NCBI GenBank assembly: GCA_902805935.1 | Contig: CADCUR010000125.1 | Location: forward strand, 1-34,642 | Source of the DNA: an uncultured Pyrinomonadaceae bacterium | GTDB taxonomy: Bacteria; Acidobacteriota; Blastocatellia; Pyrinomonadales; Pyrinomonadaceae | Length of the DNA stretch: 34,642 bases | Reading direction: 5' to 3' | Part shown: positions 1-8,450 of the stretch, piece after piece | Layout: every line of letters starts with the position of its first letter | Numbering within the stretch: the stretch's first letter is position 1 | Made by a program: the position numbers and the translations under genes | Notes under the pieces: model-generated | What the model saw: the letters and a program-made list of their open reading frames with translations, nothing else | What the model was told of the DNA's origin: nothing | The model's database searches: none

Positions 1-932
1 ATTCGTATCTCGCGCCATTTGCCGTCGCGCCGAGCGTTAGTCGGTTGGTATTCGATGGTGTAAAGCGCACGCACGTCTGCCGCCACCGCCGCGTAGAGTC
101 TGCCCATTTCTTCGAGGCGATTAATCGTGTTGAGCGTTCCGCCAGTGCGGTCGGCGAGAATTTGCAAACGACTGCGGGCGGCGGAAAACATTGCGATTTG
201 AATCGGCGTCGGGTCGGCGAGTTTAAACGGGTCGCCGGTCGGCAGAGCGAGCGGGTAGATCGTTACGCCCTGCGCGTCTGACCGACTCAAAACGCTATTT
301 AAGATCTCGCTTTGTTCCGGTTTGATGGCAGTTGAGGGATCCGCCGCTTTATATTTTTCAAGAAAATTGCGGTCACTGTCGCGCGCGGATGTATCCACGC
401 CGTCGGTCAAAACGATAATCGCCTTGCGCCGTTTGCCTTCGCCGGCGAGCTTTTCGAGCGCGACATCGAGAGCTTTGTATAATTGAGTTTTGCCGCGCCC
501 GTTGGCGGCGACGATTGAATTGGCGATTTTTTTGCGGTCAACAGTAAAATCGTTTCGCAAATTTACCTTATCGTAAAATTCGATGACCGCCACGCGGTCT
601 TCCGGCGCGAGCGCATCAACAAAGCGAAAAGCCGACTGCCGAATCGTTTCACGAAAACCGAGCGTCGAACCGGACATATCGAGAATCATCACGACCGAAA
701 ACGGCGTTACCGTCGGCGCGAAACTGATGATGTTTTGCTTCACGCCGTCTTCGTAAACCGTAAAATTTTCGCGGCTCAAACTGGTCATCGGTCTGCCCTT
801 TTGGTCAACTACGCCGACGTTTAGCCGAACGATTGAAGAATCAACTTTAATTATTTCGTCTTCCTGCGCCGCGACGGTCAGAAAACTAAGGACGCCAAGA
901 AGAAACGGCAAGATAACTTTTGGTAATCGCAT
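1..932 (-). CDS. VWA-domain secreted protein (VWFA-related, acidobacterial type), 3' truncated by window edge
   Basis: The reverse strand reads from an ATG at 932-930 without a stop to the window edge, giving about 310 codons. The N-terminus is a signal peptide (MRLPKVILPFLLGVLSFL, then AAQ cleavage region). A short domain with the motif ENFTVYEDGVKQNIISF follows, typical of VWFA-related proteins abundant in Acidobacteria (TIGR03436-like). The VWA domain has an intact metal site: DMSGS, a Thr in the GRGKTQLY segment and TDGVDTSARD. The last visible residues (YTIEYQPTNARRDGKWREIR) fit the family's C-terminal part, so only a short tail is missing. These proteins are exported; their ligand is generally unknown. 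The gene is divergent from the zinc-ribbon gene at 1107. The fold and family are well supported; the function is unknown. Confidence 0.88.
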   Translation of the reverse strand, partial: MRLPKVILPFLLGVLSFLTVAAQEDEIIKVDSSIVRLNVGVVDQKGRPMTSLSRENFTVYEDGVKQNIISFAPTVTPFSVVMILDMSGSTLGFRETIRQSAFRFVDALAPEDRVAVIEFYDKVNLRNDFTVDRKKIANSIVAANGRGKTQLYKALDVALEKLAGEGKRRKAIIVLTDGVDTSARDSDRNFLEKYKAADPSTAIKPEQSEILNSVLSRSDAQGVTIYPLALPTGDPFKLADPTPIQIAMFSAARSRLQILADRTGGTLNTINRLEEMGRLYAAVAADVRALYTIEYQPTNARRDGKWREIR

Positions 933-1004
933 AATAAAATCTAAAATAATCAGACGCTGCAAAACAAAACTTGGGTTGCATCGGCTGTGCCTGCCGAATT
1001 TATC

Positions 1005-1033
1005 TTAACATTGTAAGAATTTTGATTTATAAT
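1005..1033 (+). promoter_or_regulatory. Predicted sigma-70-type promoter
   Basis: TTAACA at 1005-1010 and a perfect TATAAT at 1028-1033 are separated by 17 bp, pointing towards the gene starting at 1107. It probably drives the zinc-ribbon / kinase / TPR cluster. The call rests on consensus match only. Confidence 0.6.
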
Positions 1034-1106
1034 ACCGGATAGTCCTAAGCGCAACTGTGAAGTGCCGTTCCTATTTTTACAACCTCGTGATAAACAAAGG
1101 TAAGCG

Positions 1107-1658
1107 ATGATGCCTTATAAACCAAAATACTGCTGTCAGTGCGGGGAGAAAATTGACAGGATTGACTGGAAGCCCTGGACGAGCCGTAGGTTTTGTCAGT
1201 TGTGCGAGACCGATTTCGGGATTTACGATAAATTACGCGGCGTTTTGGTAGTCATCGGATTACTATGCGGGCTTTACGGAGCGGGAAGTTATTTTCAAAA
1301 ACCGGAAAGACAGTTAAACGTCGCGCCGCAACAATTTGCCGCATCGAACGTCAAAGACGACGCGGCGCAACCGAAAAGCGCCGCGTCGGTTTCGACCGGC
1401 ACGGTTCGGCTGTCGGCGCAGACGAACGGTTCCGCCGCGCCGCCCAAAACACAGACCGCGCCGGCAGAGCCAGCGAATTTGACAACGAAAACGGCGAAAA
1501 CGAAAATTATCGAAGCGGCGGAAAAAGTTTATTTTTGCGGCGCGCCGACCAAAAAAGGAACAATGTGTTCGCGGCGCATCAAAAACGGCGGACGTTGCTG
1601 GCAGCACACGGGACAAGCAGCATTGCTGCCGCCGGAGAAATTGATTGCCGCTCAGTAG
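1107..1658 (+). CDS. Zinc-ribbon membrane protein with C-terminal Cys/His motif
   Basis: This 183-residue protein starts at the first of two adjacent ATGs, with AAAGG just upstream. The N-terminus is a zinc ribbon (C9-x2-C12 and C30-x2-C33). One membrane helix follows at about residues 43-63, then a low-complexity Ala/Thr/Pro linker. The C-terminus has a second cysteine cluster, C144, C154, C164 and H167, in the pattern CGxxTKKGTxCxRRxxxGGRCWQH, which resembles small DUF5763-type motifs. The likely topology is a cytosolic N-terminal ribbon and an exported tail, but this is inferred. It lies 109 bp upstream of a Ser/Thr kinase on the same strand, so co-transcription is plausible. The biochemical role is unknown. 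Confidence 0.75.
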   Translation: MMPYKPKYCCQCGEKIDRIDWKPWTSRRFCQLCETDFGIYDKLRGVLVVIGLLCGLYGAGSYFQKPERQLNVAPQQFAASNVKDDAAQPKSAASVSTGTVRLSAQTNGSAAPPKTQTAPAEPANLTTKTAKTKIIEAAEKVYFCGAPTKKGTMCSRRIKNGGRCWQHTGQAALLPPEKLIAAQ

Positions 1659-1767
1659 ATTCCGTGCCCGCCGACGTTTTAAAACGTGAAATTCTGCGAG
1701 CGATCAAGTTAAGGCAACTTTTCCAATTTCTTGCCGTTTTTACAAGGAAGCGAAACAGATAAAGATA

Positions 1768-3705
1768 ATGAAACCGATAGCACCGAATACTTTAATTCAA
1801 AACCGATATTTAATCGTGCATTTGATTGGCAAAGGCGGGATGGGCGAAGTTTACCTGGCAGTTGACCAGCGGCTCGGCAGCGCGATCGCTCTGAAACGCA
1901 CGTTTTTCTCGGATGACGCTACGCTCGGTCACGCTTTCGAGCGCGAAGCCAGAACGCTCGCCCGTCTGCGGCATCCGGTTTTGCCGAAAGTCAGCGATCA
2001 TTTTACCGAAGAAGGAACGCAGTATTTGGTAATGGAACACATCTCCGGCGAAGATATGGCAAAGCGGCTTGAAACCAACAACAGTTCATTTCCGATCAGT
2101 TGGGTTTTGTTTTGGGCAGACCAACTGCTCGACGCGCTCAATTACCTGCACTCGCACGAGCCGCCGATTATTCACCGCGACATCAAACCGCAAAATTTAA
2201 AGTTAACCGACGAAAATCACATTGTTCTGCTCGATTTCGGCTTGTCGAAAAACACGGTCGGCGAAACGCGCGTGACCACTGCCGGCAGCATCGTCGGCTA
2301 CACGCCGCATTACGCGCCGATGGAGCAAATTCGCGGCACCGGAACCGACGCGCGCAGCGATATTTACTCGCTTTCCGCGACGCTTTACCAGATTTTAACA
2401 AATGCCGTTCCGCCCGATGCGCTAACCCGCGCCGACAGCATCATTAACGGAATGCCCGACCCGATAACGCCGATCAGCGACTTGAACCCGGAAGTCTCTC
2501 GCGCGGTTTCCGATGTCATTATCAGAGGAATGACTATCAGCCAGGAGCAACGTTATAAAACCGCCCGCGAGATGCAGAAAGCTCTGCGCGACGCTTACGC
2601 TCAAATGCAGGCGGATATGTCGGCGAACACTCTGGTTTTCAACGGATCGAGTCCGGTGGATTTGCCGCAATCGCCGCAGAAAGCGACGGAACTCTCAGAG
2701 GTGCCGCTCGTCAGCCAAACGTCCCACGAATCGAAGACACGGGTAACCGATTCGGATTCGAGCGCGGCGGGGGCGAAGACGAATGTATACCCGCCGCCGA
2801 AGACGGGCGAGCAAGCCGAACCGAATTTCGACGCGGCGATGCGCTACAATTCGGAAGCGCCAGGGCATTCGTCAAAACAATCCGACGTTAAAACCGCCGT
2901 TTTCTCGGCAACCTCGGCGCCGGAAGAAAACTACGCATCGAAGAACGATGATGCTACAAAAACCGGCGGCTATGCCAGCAGCGGTGATTTAACGCCGCCC
3001 GGCGAGAGCTTCGCCAAAAAAAACGCCGCCCGACAAGCGGAGAATTTTTCGCTCAAAACAAACGTTCCGCCCCTTTCCTTTGATAAAGATACGAATACGG
3101 TGCAAACCCCTGCCGGTTCTGACTCGATTCCCGAACGCGGCGACAATCAAACGTCGTCGGGCGCAACCGAAGTTGTAACGGTTGAAAATTATGCGGCGCG
3201 CGGCAGAACACACGCGCCCACGCTGACAGGGAAAAAATCCGGTAAAGGTTTAGCGGCGGGTGGACTTTTCGCGCTGCTCGTTTTGGCAATCGGCGCAGTT
3301 GGAATCGGCTGGTTTATGCTGCGCGATAAAGGCACGACGACCACTGATCAGACAAAGCCGACGCCGCAGGCGACCGTTTCGATTGAAGCGAGCGTTGCCC
3401 CAACGCTCGAAGCCGTCGTCGAATCGAATTCGACGACGGGAAATATTTCGGCAACAAATTCCTTGACGGCAAATTCTTTGACTGACAGTGAAGCGACGAC
3501 ATCAACCGATGCGAACGCAAGCCCGGCGAATACGGTTAATCCGACGCGTCCAGCGCAAACCCCGGTTCAAACAACCGTTCAGCCGATGACTGGGCGACCG
3601 GCAACGCGACCGACGCCGCAAATCGTGACGGCGAAAACGCCGACGACGGCAACTAAAACTCCCGCGCCCGCGAAAACTCCCAGAAGAACCGATATTGAGC
3701 AATAG
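1768..3705 (+). CDS. Transmembrane Ser/Thr protein kinase (PknB-like), catalytically intact
   Basis: The 645-residue protein carries an N-terminal Hanks-type kinase domain (about 13-275). It has a glycine loop GKGGMGEVYLAVD (from G21), the ATP-binding Lys in ALK (K43), an alpha-C Glu near 60, HRDIKPQN (catalytic D138) and DFG at 156-158. The APE motif is altered (YAPMEQ). A long Ser/Thr/Pro-rich linker leads to one membrane helix at about 493-514, then an exported Thr/Pro-rich tail without a recognisable ligand-binding domain (no PASTA repeats seen). It should phosphorylate Ser/Thr on cytosolic partners. The stop is 14 bp from the next gene, a secreted TPR protein, so the two are probably co-transcribed. 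All catalytic residues are present, in contrast to the pseudokinase at 21826-24345. Confidence 0.93.
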   Translation: MKPIAPNTLIQNRYLIVHLIGKGGMGEVYLAVDQRLGSAIALKRTFFSDDATLGHAFEREARTLARLRHPVLPKVSDHFTEEGTQYLVMEHISGEDMAKRLETNNSSFPISWVLFWADQLLDALNYLHSHEPPIIHRDIKPQNLKLTDENHIVLLDFGLSKNTVGETRVTTAGSIVGYTPHYAPMEQIRGTGTDARSDIYSLSATLYQILTNAVPPDALTRADSIINGMPDPITPISDLNPEVSRAVSDVIIRGMTISQEQRYKTAREMQKALRDAYAQMQADMSANTLVFNGSSPVDLPQSPQKATELSEVPLVSQTSHESKTRVTDSDSSAAGAKTNVYPPPKTGEQAEPNFDAAMRYNSEAPGHSSKQSDVKTAVFSATSAPEENYASKNDDATKTGGYASSGDLTPPGESFAKKNAARQAENFSLKTNVPPLSFDKDTNTVQTPAGSDSIPERGDNQTSSGATEVVTVENYAARGRTHAPTLTGKKSGKGLAAGGLFALLVLAIGAVGIGWFMLRDKGTTTTDQTKPTPQATVSIEASVAPTLEAVVESNSTTGNISATNSLTANSLTDSEATTSTDANASPANTVNPTRPAQTPVQTTVQPMTGRPATRPTPQIVTAKTPTTATKTPAPAKTPRRTDIEQ

Positions 3706-3719
3706 TTTAGGAGAGAGAA

Positions 3720-5129
3720 ATGCGAAGGAAGATTTACAACGGGTTAACAATTTGTTTTTTGATTTTAACTTTTTTTTCCGTTTTCATCGGCGAGGTCAAC
3801 GCGCAGAAGCCGCGCGGCAGTCAGAATAAAAAGCCGAGCGAGCAGGCGAAAAAACTGGCGGCGCAGGGCGATTCGTTTTACGGGCGGAAGGATCACCGCT
3901 CGGCAGCCGGTAAATACGCCGAAGCGATTGTCGCCGCTCCCGTTTATCCTTATGCCTACTTTTGGAAAGGCAGCGCGCATCACCTTTTAGGTGAATACGA
4001 GCAGGCTGTCAAGGATTTAAGCGCGGCGCTCGAACAGGGTCACCCGCCGATTAAAGTTTATGAAGCGCGTTGGGAAGCGCATTATATGATGAAAAATTAT
4101 GACGCGGCTTTGAGCGACGTCGAAGCGGCGCTGCGAATCGAGCCGTCGAACAATTATTTCATTCTGGCTCTCGCCAATGTCCGTCGTATGAAAGGCGAAT
4201 ATCAGGAAGCCATAAACGCCTACAACAAGGCTCTGCCGGGCAGCCGGAACAGCGGCGACATTTATTATTTTATCGCCAGCAGTTATTACAATCTGGGCGA
4301 GTATGCGCGGCAAAACTCAGCCGCCGCCGAAGCCGTCAAAAACAGCACGCGCTACACCGGCGAATCTTACACGCTGATGGCTGACGCCTACGTCAAGGAA
4401 AAAAAACCGGTCGAAGCAATTGCGGCGTATGAACGGGCGCTGAACGTTAAACCGGAATTGCCGCAAGTCTATACGGCTCTGGCAAGTATTTACGAAAGTC
4501 AAAACCGTGTTAACGACGCAATTGCGACGCTCAGAAGAGGCATTAAACTGTATCCTGAAAACGGTGATATGTTCGCCGCTCTGACCTGGTATTACAGTTT
4601 GATTGACCGTCATGCCGAAGCCGTCAACATCGGGCAGCAAGCCGCCAAGCTGTCGCCGAATAATTACGCGGCACACACGAATTTGTGCCGCGCCTACAAC
4701 GACACGAAACTATATCAACAGGCTGTCGAAGCCTGCAACAAAGCGTTGGCTTTGCAGGCGAACGACGGCGAAACTTATTTGTATCTCGCCCGCGCTCACG
4801 ATTTTCAAAACAAGCCGGATTTGGCGACGCAGTATTACAAAAAAGCGGTTAGCGGTTTGCTCGAGTACACGCGCAAAAACCCTGATTCCTCCGACGGCTG
4901 GTATTTGCTCGGCAACGCTTTTTACGCCGACGGACAGAGAGAGAAAGCCATCGAAGCCTACAAGAAAAATTTACAGCTCAGCCCGAATTTTATTAAGGGA
5001 CGGATTAATCTCGGTTATATGTATTTTTTAGGAAACAATCTGTCCGCCGCACGCGAGCAATATGATACGCTGCTCAAAATTGACCCGCCCGCCGCCGAAA
5101 GATTGAAACAGCTAATGAACAAAAAATAA
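3720..5129 (+). CDS. Secreted tetratricopeptide repeat protein
   Basis: This is a 469-residue protein with a good Shine-Dalgarno (AGGAGAG) before the ATG. An N-terminal signal peptide (about 1-29, hydrophobic core GLTICFLILTFFSVF, ending VNAQ) is followed by roughly ten TPR units from residue 45 to the C-terminus, with typical A..Y..AL..dP.. spacing. It is therefore predicted to be a periplasmic or membrane-associated scaffold. It lies directly behind the membrane kinase gene. It may interact with the exported tail of that kinase (inference only). Terminated by the hairpin at 5156-5194. Confidence 0.88.
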   Translation: MRRKIYNGLTICFLILTFFSVFIGEVNAQKPRGSQNKKPSEQAKKLAAQGDSFYGRKDHRSAAGKYAEAIVAAPVYPYAYFWKGSAHHLLGEYEQAVKDLSAALEQGHPPIKVYEARWEAHYMMKNYDAALSDVEAALRIEPSNNYFILALANVRRMKGEYQEAINAYNKALPGSRNSGDIYYFIASSYYNLGEYARQNSAAAEAVKNSTRYTGESYTLMADAYVKEKKPVEAIAAYERALNVKPELPQVYTALASIYESQNRVNDAIATLRRGIKLYPENGDMFAALTWYYSLIDRHAEAVNIGQQAAKLSPNNYAAHTNLCRAYNDTKLYQQAVEACNKALALQANDGETYLYLARAHDFQNKPDLATQYYKKAVSGLLEYTRKNPDSSDGWYLLGNAFYADGQREKAIEAYKKNLQLSPNFIKGRINLGYMYFLGNNLSAAREQYDTLLKIDPPAAERLKQLMNKK

Positions 5130-5155
5130 TTCTTCTTCAGTCAAATTTTCCCGTG

Positions 5156-5194
5156 AAAAACCGCCGCGATTTACAGTTTATCGCGGCGGTTTTT
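5156..5194. terminator. Bidirectional rho-independent terminator
   Basis: A perfect stem (CCGCCGCGAT at 5161-5170 with ATCGCGGCGG at 5180-5189) is flanked by A5 on the left and T5 on the right, so it can end transcription from both the TPR gene (+) and the CrtC/AttH-like gene (-). Confidence 0.88.
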
Positions 5195-5238
5195 CATTTA
5201 CATTCGTGTCGGCAGCCGAAGTTCGGACGGCTGCCGAT

Positions 5239-6453
5239 TTAACCGAAAATTGATTTCGGCGGAAATTCAAATTGATTGCCCATCAAAAAATACGCCAGAT
5301 TCGGGCTGTCGTGCGAGCGGTCGTAGCCGACGAGTTCGACGTAGGCGCGTCCCAGAACGTCGGCGCCCGCGGCTTTGCCTTTGACTTCGCACGCGCCCTC
5401 CCAGTAAACGATCATCGTCGTGCCGCGCGTGTCGAGTTCCTGATTTTCCATCACGGGCGTGACCGTTAAATCCAAATCGAATTTCGGAACTTTCACATTC
5501 CAGCCGCTCGGATAAGTCGCCTCTGTGTGCGGACTTTTCCAGAAGCCGGTCGGCTCAATCGTAAAATCGGATTTTCCGAGCGCAATCGAATCGCCGCTTT
5601 TATCAACGAAAGTTCCGCTCGAAAAATCCGAAACGCCGCCCGCGCCGTCGCGCAGTTGGTAGCACATCAATTCGGTTTCATTCGACAACTGAATGCTGAA
5701 CCAATCCCAACCCTTCTGATTTTCCGTCGGCGTCCACGTGCCGAATTCACGATCCATCCACGCCGCGCCGTTGAAATGTTCCGCCGCCGCGCCGTCCAAA
5801 ATAAGGTCGCCTTCCATTTCCATTCTGCTGTAGGAAAAATAACGCGACGCCTCGCCTTCGTCTTTAAACGAAACGCCGTCGCGGGCGATACCGTTCATAA
5901 CTGGTTTTTTCGCCGGTCTCAAAGTCGCTTCAAAAACGACATCGCCGCCAATCGTGGCGCGCAGAACGTGCGCATCTTTCGCCTCGCGCAGTGACCAGTC
6001 GCCGAGCCGCAGATGAAAATGCCGCTCGCTAGCCGAGGCGGGCAAATCGAAAAATCCGTTCGCGCTTTTGCGGTGCGCGTAGCGAAACTTTTTCTCGCCA
6101 ACGTCGGTCAAAGCAAAATGCGCGAAATAAATCGGATTGCCCAAAAGACGCAGCGGCACGAGCGAGAATTTATCCAAATCCGTGCGCCGTTTGAAAAAGA
6201 CGAGTTCAAAACCGAAGCGTCTGCCCGAATTGGTTTCGCCGTGTCCGGTGTAATACCACCATTCGGTTTGCACGTTCGGGTGCGCCGCCAAGTCGCGCGG
6301 CAAGGAAACCGGCTCGTGTTCCGTGCCGTCGCGCAAAGTGTCGGCTTTGCCGACGAAGGTGTCGGTGACCGTTTCAAAAAAATCGGCGGCGGTTTGTTCG
6401 GCTTTTTTGAATAAATCCTGAATCGAATCCTGAAATGTGTTCTGTTCTCCCAT
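5239..6453 (-). CDS. CrtC/AttH lipocalin-like domain protein
   Basis: This 404-residue protein begins at an ATG preceded by AAGGA at good spacing. After about 50 polar residues the family signature HPNVQTEWWYYTGH appears (residues 58-71), followed by a central AAWMDREFGTW segment and WDWFSIQL. These are hallmarks of the hydroxyneurosporene synthase (CrtC)/AttH family, two lipocalin-like halves that bind hydrophobic ligands. No carotenoid genes are nearby, so a carotenoid hydratase role is not supported; a lipid or hydrophobe-binding role is more likely. No signal peptide is visible, unusual because many relatives are exported. The gene lies 97 bp downstream of the anti-sigma factor and could belong to the same regulon. 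Confidence 0.85.
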   Translation of the reverse strand: MGEQNTFQDSIQDLFKKAEQTAADFFETVTDTFVGKADTLRDGTEHEPVSLPRDLAAHPNVQTEWWYYTGHGETNSGRRFGFELVFFKRRTDLDKFSLVPLRLLGNPIYFAHFALTDVGEKKFRYAHRKSANGFFDLPASASERHFHLRLGDWSLREAKDAHVLRATIGGDVVFEATLRPAKKPVMNGIARDGVSFKDEGEASRYFSYSRMEMEGDLILDGAAAEHFNGAAWMDREFGTWTPTENQKGWDWFSIQLSNETELMCYQLRDGAGGVSDFSSGTFVDKSGDSIALGKSDFTIEPTGFWKSPHTEATYPSGWNVKVPKFDLDLTVTPVMENQELDTRGTTMIVYWEGACEVKGKAAGADVLGRAYVELVGYDRSHDSPNLAYFLMGNQFEFPPKSIFG

Positions 6454-6550
6454 TGTTGTCCTTCCCTTTTTCTTGGTTTTAATATCTATAACCAGTTTAG
6501 ATTAAATGCAGCGAGTTGGAAAAGAAGTGAGGCGAGTTTACAACGAAAGA

Positions 6551-7390
6551 TTATCTGTATCTGGATTTGGGTTTCGTGTTGGTTTTGATGTCAACGCGGT
6601 TTATCTTGAAAATCACGCGCACCGTTTCCGAGCGTCCGTCGAAGCTGGCGGGAACGAACGGCGCGTAATTCGGATCGTTTTTCAGAGCCTTTTCAAGTTC
6701 GCTGACCGCCTGCACGTCGCTCGAAGGTTCGACGACTTCGGCGATTCGCGCCAAGCCGTCACCGAAGACATCAGCCACGACGACGACTTCATCGTCTTTC
6801 ATATTTCCTCGAACGATTGATTTGGTTAGCGCGACCAGCGCGCCCTGCGGATTGAGCGACGGCGAACCGTTTGAAACCATTAAGCGAGCGCTGGCATATT
6901 CGGCGGCGTCTAATTCGTAATCGCCTGCTGGCGCGCCATTGTTTGAATTGGAATTAGTCAATAAAACCGTCGGCTTAATCGGCAATTCGGCTTTCGCCAA
7001 TTCGGTATTTTGGCGCGGAATGTAAGCGGCAGAAAGCAACATCCACAAAAGCGTCAAACCGAAAAGCAAAGACGCCGCCGTACCGACCGCGTAAGGCATC
7101 AAGCGCTTTTGCAGCCATTCGCCGAAACTTTCCGTATGAAAAACAGAAAACTTCGGTTGCCCGCCGCCCGCCGCCTGCGCGACTCGGTTTCGCGTCGCCG
7201 CCAGCAAATCATTCGGCATCGCGGGGCGCGGCAGAACGCGCAAAGCGTTTCGCAAAACTTGAAAATCCGCCAATTTTTGCCGACACAAAGGACACCGCGC
7301 CAGATGCTCGTCAACGAGGGCGCGTTCTTGCTCGATTAAACAATCGTCAAGATAAACCGACAGATTAAATTGTAAATTTTCGCATTTCAT
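6551..7390 (-). CDS. Membrane anti-sigma factor with zinc-finger (ZAS) domain
   Basis: The 279-residue protein has an N-terminal anti-sigma zinc finger (H29-x3-C33-x2-C36, with C3 as a possible fourth ligand). One membrane helix spans about residues 101-123, and an exported C-terminal domain of about 150 residues has no recognised family. It probably sequesters the ECF sigma factor encoded upstream on the same strand (7797-8450) at the inner membrane and releases it on an envelope signal. The spacing is abnormal: 406 bp separate the pair, whereas such genes usually overlap or nearly touch. No clear Shine-Dalgarno precedes the ATG. Confidence 0.87.
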   Translation of the reverse strand: MKCENLQFNLSVYLDDCLIEQERALVDEHLARCPLCRQKLADFQVLRNALRVLPRPAMPNDLLAATRNRVAQAAGGGQPKFSVFHTESFGEWLQKRLMPYAVGTAASLLFGLTLLWMLLSAAYIPRQNTELAKAELPIKPTVLLTNSNSNNGAPAGDYELDAAEYASARLMVSNGSPSLNPQGALVALTKSIVRGNMKDDEVVVVADVFGDGLARIAEVVEPSSDVQAVSELEKALKNDPNYAPFVPASFDGRSETVRVIFKINRVDIKTNTKPKSRYR

Positions 7391-7796
7391 TTTTTTATTC
7401 GGATTTCGATTGTAGAACCAAATCCTAAATCCTAAATCCCAAATTGAATGACTGACTGACCCCGGCTGTTTTCTTTATAGTTCGCAAGAAAACAACGCTC
7501 TAGCCCGTTTCGAGTTTGAATTGCAATCTACACGCTTTCGACCTCACTCGTGGTTGTTGTTGGTCTGTTTTCAAACAAAGCCGAAAACATTTCTATTGCT
7601 CATCAAAAATTCCCGCTCCGAACTCGTTCGTCACCTTTCGACCTCTGGTTGGCACCGATTATTTAGATTTAAAAGTGATACCGGGGCGAGTCAATCATCC
7701 AACTCTGATTAGTTTTCAGTTTTCAGTATTTTGGCATTTCCTTACCTTAATAAAGTAAAGACTGAACGCCAAAGACTAAATACCAAAGACTGTATT
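7391..7796. other. 406-bp intergenic spacer between sigma and anti-sigma genes
   Basis: No convincing protein-coding frame is present. Most of the spacer is occupied by the inverted-repeat element at 7444-7702. At the edges are short degenerate repeats: AAATCCTAAATCC near 7420-7440 and CAAAGACTAAATACCAAAG near 7770-7790. Confidence 0.6.
7444..7702. ncRNA. Candidate structured RNA or miniature inverted-repeat element (strand unknown)
   Basis: The ends pair: TTGAATGACTGACT (7444-7457) with AGTCAATCATCCAA (7689-7702), 12 of 14 positions, then a 2x2 internal loop, then CCCCGG (7460-7465) with CCGGGG (7681-7686). Inside are two hairpins with almost the same stem and 10-nt loops: GTTTTCTT/AAGAAAAC (7468-7475/7486-7493) and TGTTTTC/GAAAACA (7566-7572/7583-7589). 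The decamer TTTCGACCTC occurs twice exactly 100 bp apart (7536 and 7636). This could be a stable non-coding RNA, a leader controlling the anti-sigma gene, or a MITE-like insertion. I do not recognise a known family. Confidence 0.45.
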
Positions 7797-8450
7797 TCAA
7801 ATATCATTTAACTTCCGCCGCAACTCTTCGCGTCCGCGGGCGATGCGCGATTTCACCGTTCCGATGTTAATTTCTAAAGCCGCCGCAATTTCTTCGTAAC
7901 TTAAGCCCTCGATGTCGCACAAAACGACGGCTTCTCTGAAGATTTCCGGCAAATCGCCGAGCGCTTTCTGCAAACGATTTTCGCGCTCGCGCTGAAGAAT
8001 CGTTTCTTCCGGGTTGGCGAAGTTGCTCGAAACCGTTTCGCTCAACGGCATTTCTTGTTCTCCGACCGGCGCGTCCAAAGATACGGTTTTTTCGCGGCGG
8101 CGGCGCGTCCACCAGCGAAAGCGGTTGCGCGATTCGTTAATCGCAATCCGCACGAGCCACGTTTTTAAATCCGCTTCGCCGCGAAATTTTTTAATGGCTT
8201 TCAGCGCGCTCAAAAAAGTTTCCTGCGTCAAATCCGCTGCTTCCTCCGCGTCCTGCGTCAGACGGAAAAGCACGGCGTAAACGTCGGCAGAATATCTTAT
8301 GACAAGCGCGTCAAACGCATCGGCTTCGCCAATTTTTAATCTTTCAATGAACTCGATTTCGACGGATGAGCGGACAGAAATTTGACCTGCCGCCAAAGCG
8401 ACTTCGCTGAATTCTTCCTCGCCAAATGTCATTGACTTTTCGAAGAACAT
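7797..8450 (-). CDS. ECF (RpoE-like) RNA polymerase sigma factor
   Basis: This is a 217-residue protein. Region 2 is recognisable by DVYAVLFRLTQDAEEAADLTQETFL and FRGEADLKTWLVRIAINESRNRFR (about 50-115). Region 4 has LGDLPEIFREAVVLCDIEGLSYEEIA and the helix-turn-helix INIGTVKSRIARGREELRRKL (about 165-215). Length and spacing fit ECF group sigma factors of the RpoE type. The first ATG is used; a second Met at residue 7 is an alternative start. The downstream anti-sigma factor on the same strand is its likely partner. Target promoters are not evident. Confidence 0.95.
   Translation of the reverse strand: MFFEKSMTFGEEEFSEVALAAGQISVRSSVEIEFIERLKIGEADAFDALVIRYSADVYAVLFRLTQDAEEAADLTQETFLSALKAIKKFRGEADLKTWLVRIAINESRNRFRWWTRRRREKTVSLDAPVGEQEMPLSETVSSNFANPEETILQRERENRLQKALGDLPEIFREAVVLCDIEGLSYEEIAAALEINIGTVKSRIARGREELRRKLNDI

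Noticed and set aside
5239-6453. Carotenoid 1,2-hydratase (crtC) as a specific name
   Set aside because: Only the superfamily motifs are present and there are no carotenoid genes nearby, so the gene symbol is not justified.
7516-7758. Forward frame of 80 codons in the sigma/anti-sigma spacer
   Set aside because: It lies across the inverted-repeat element, without ribosome site, and does not look like a protein.
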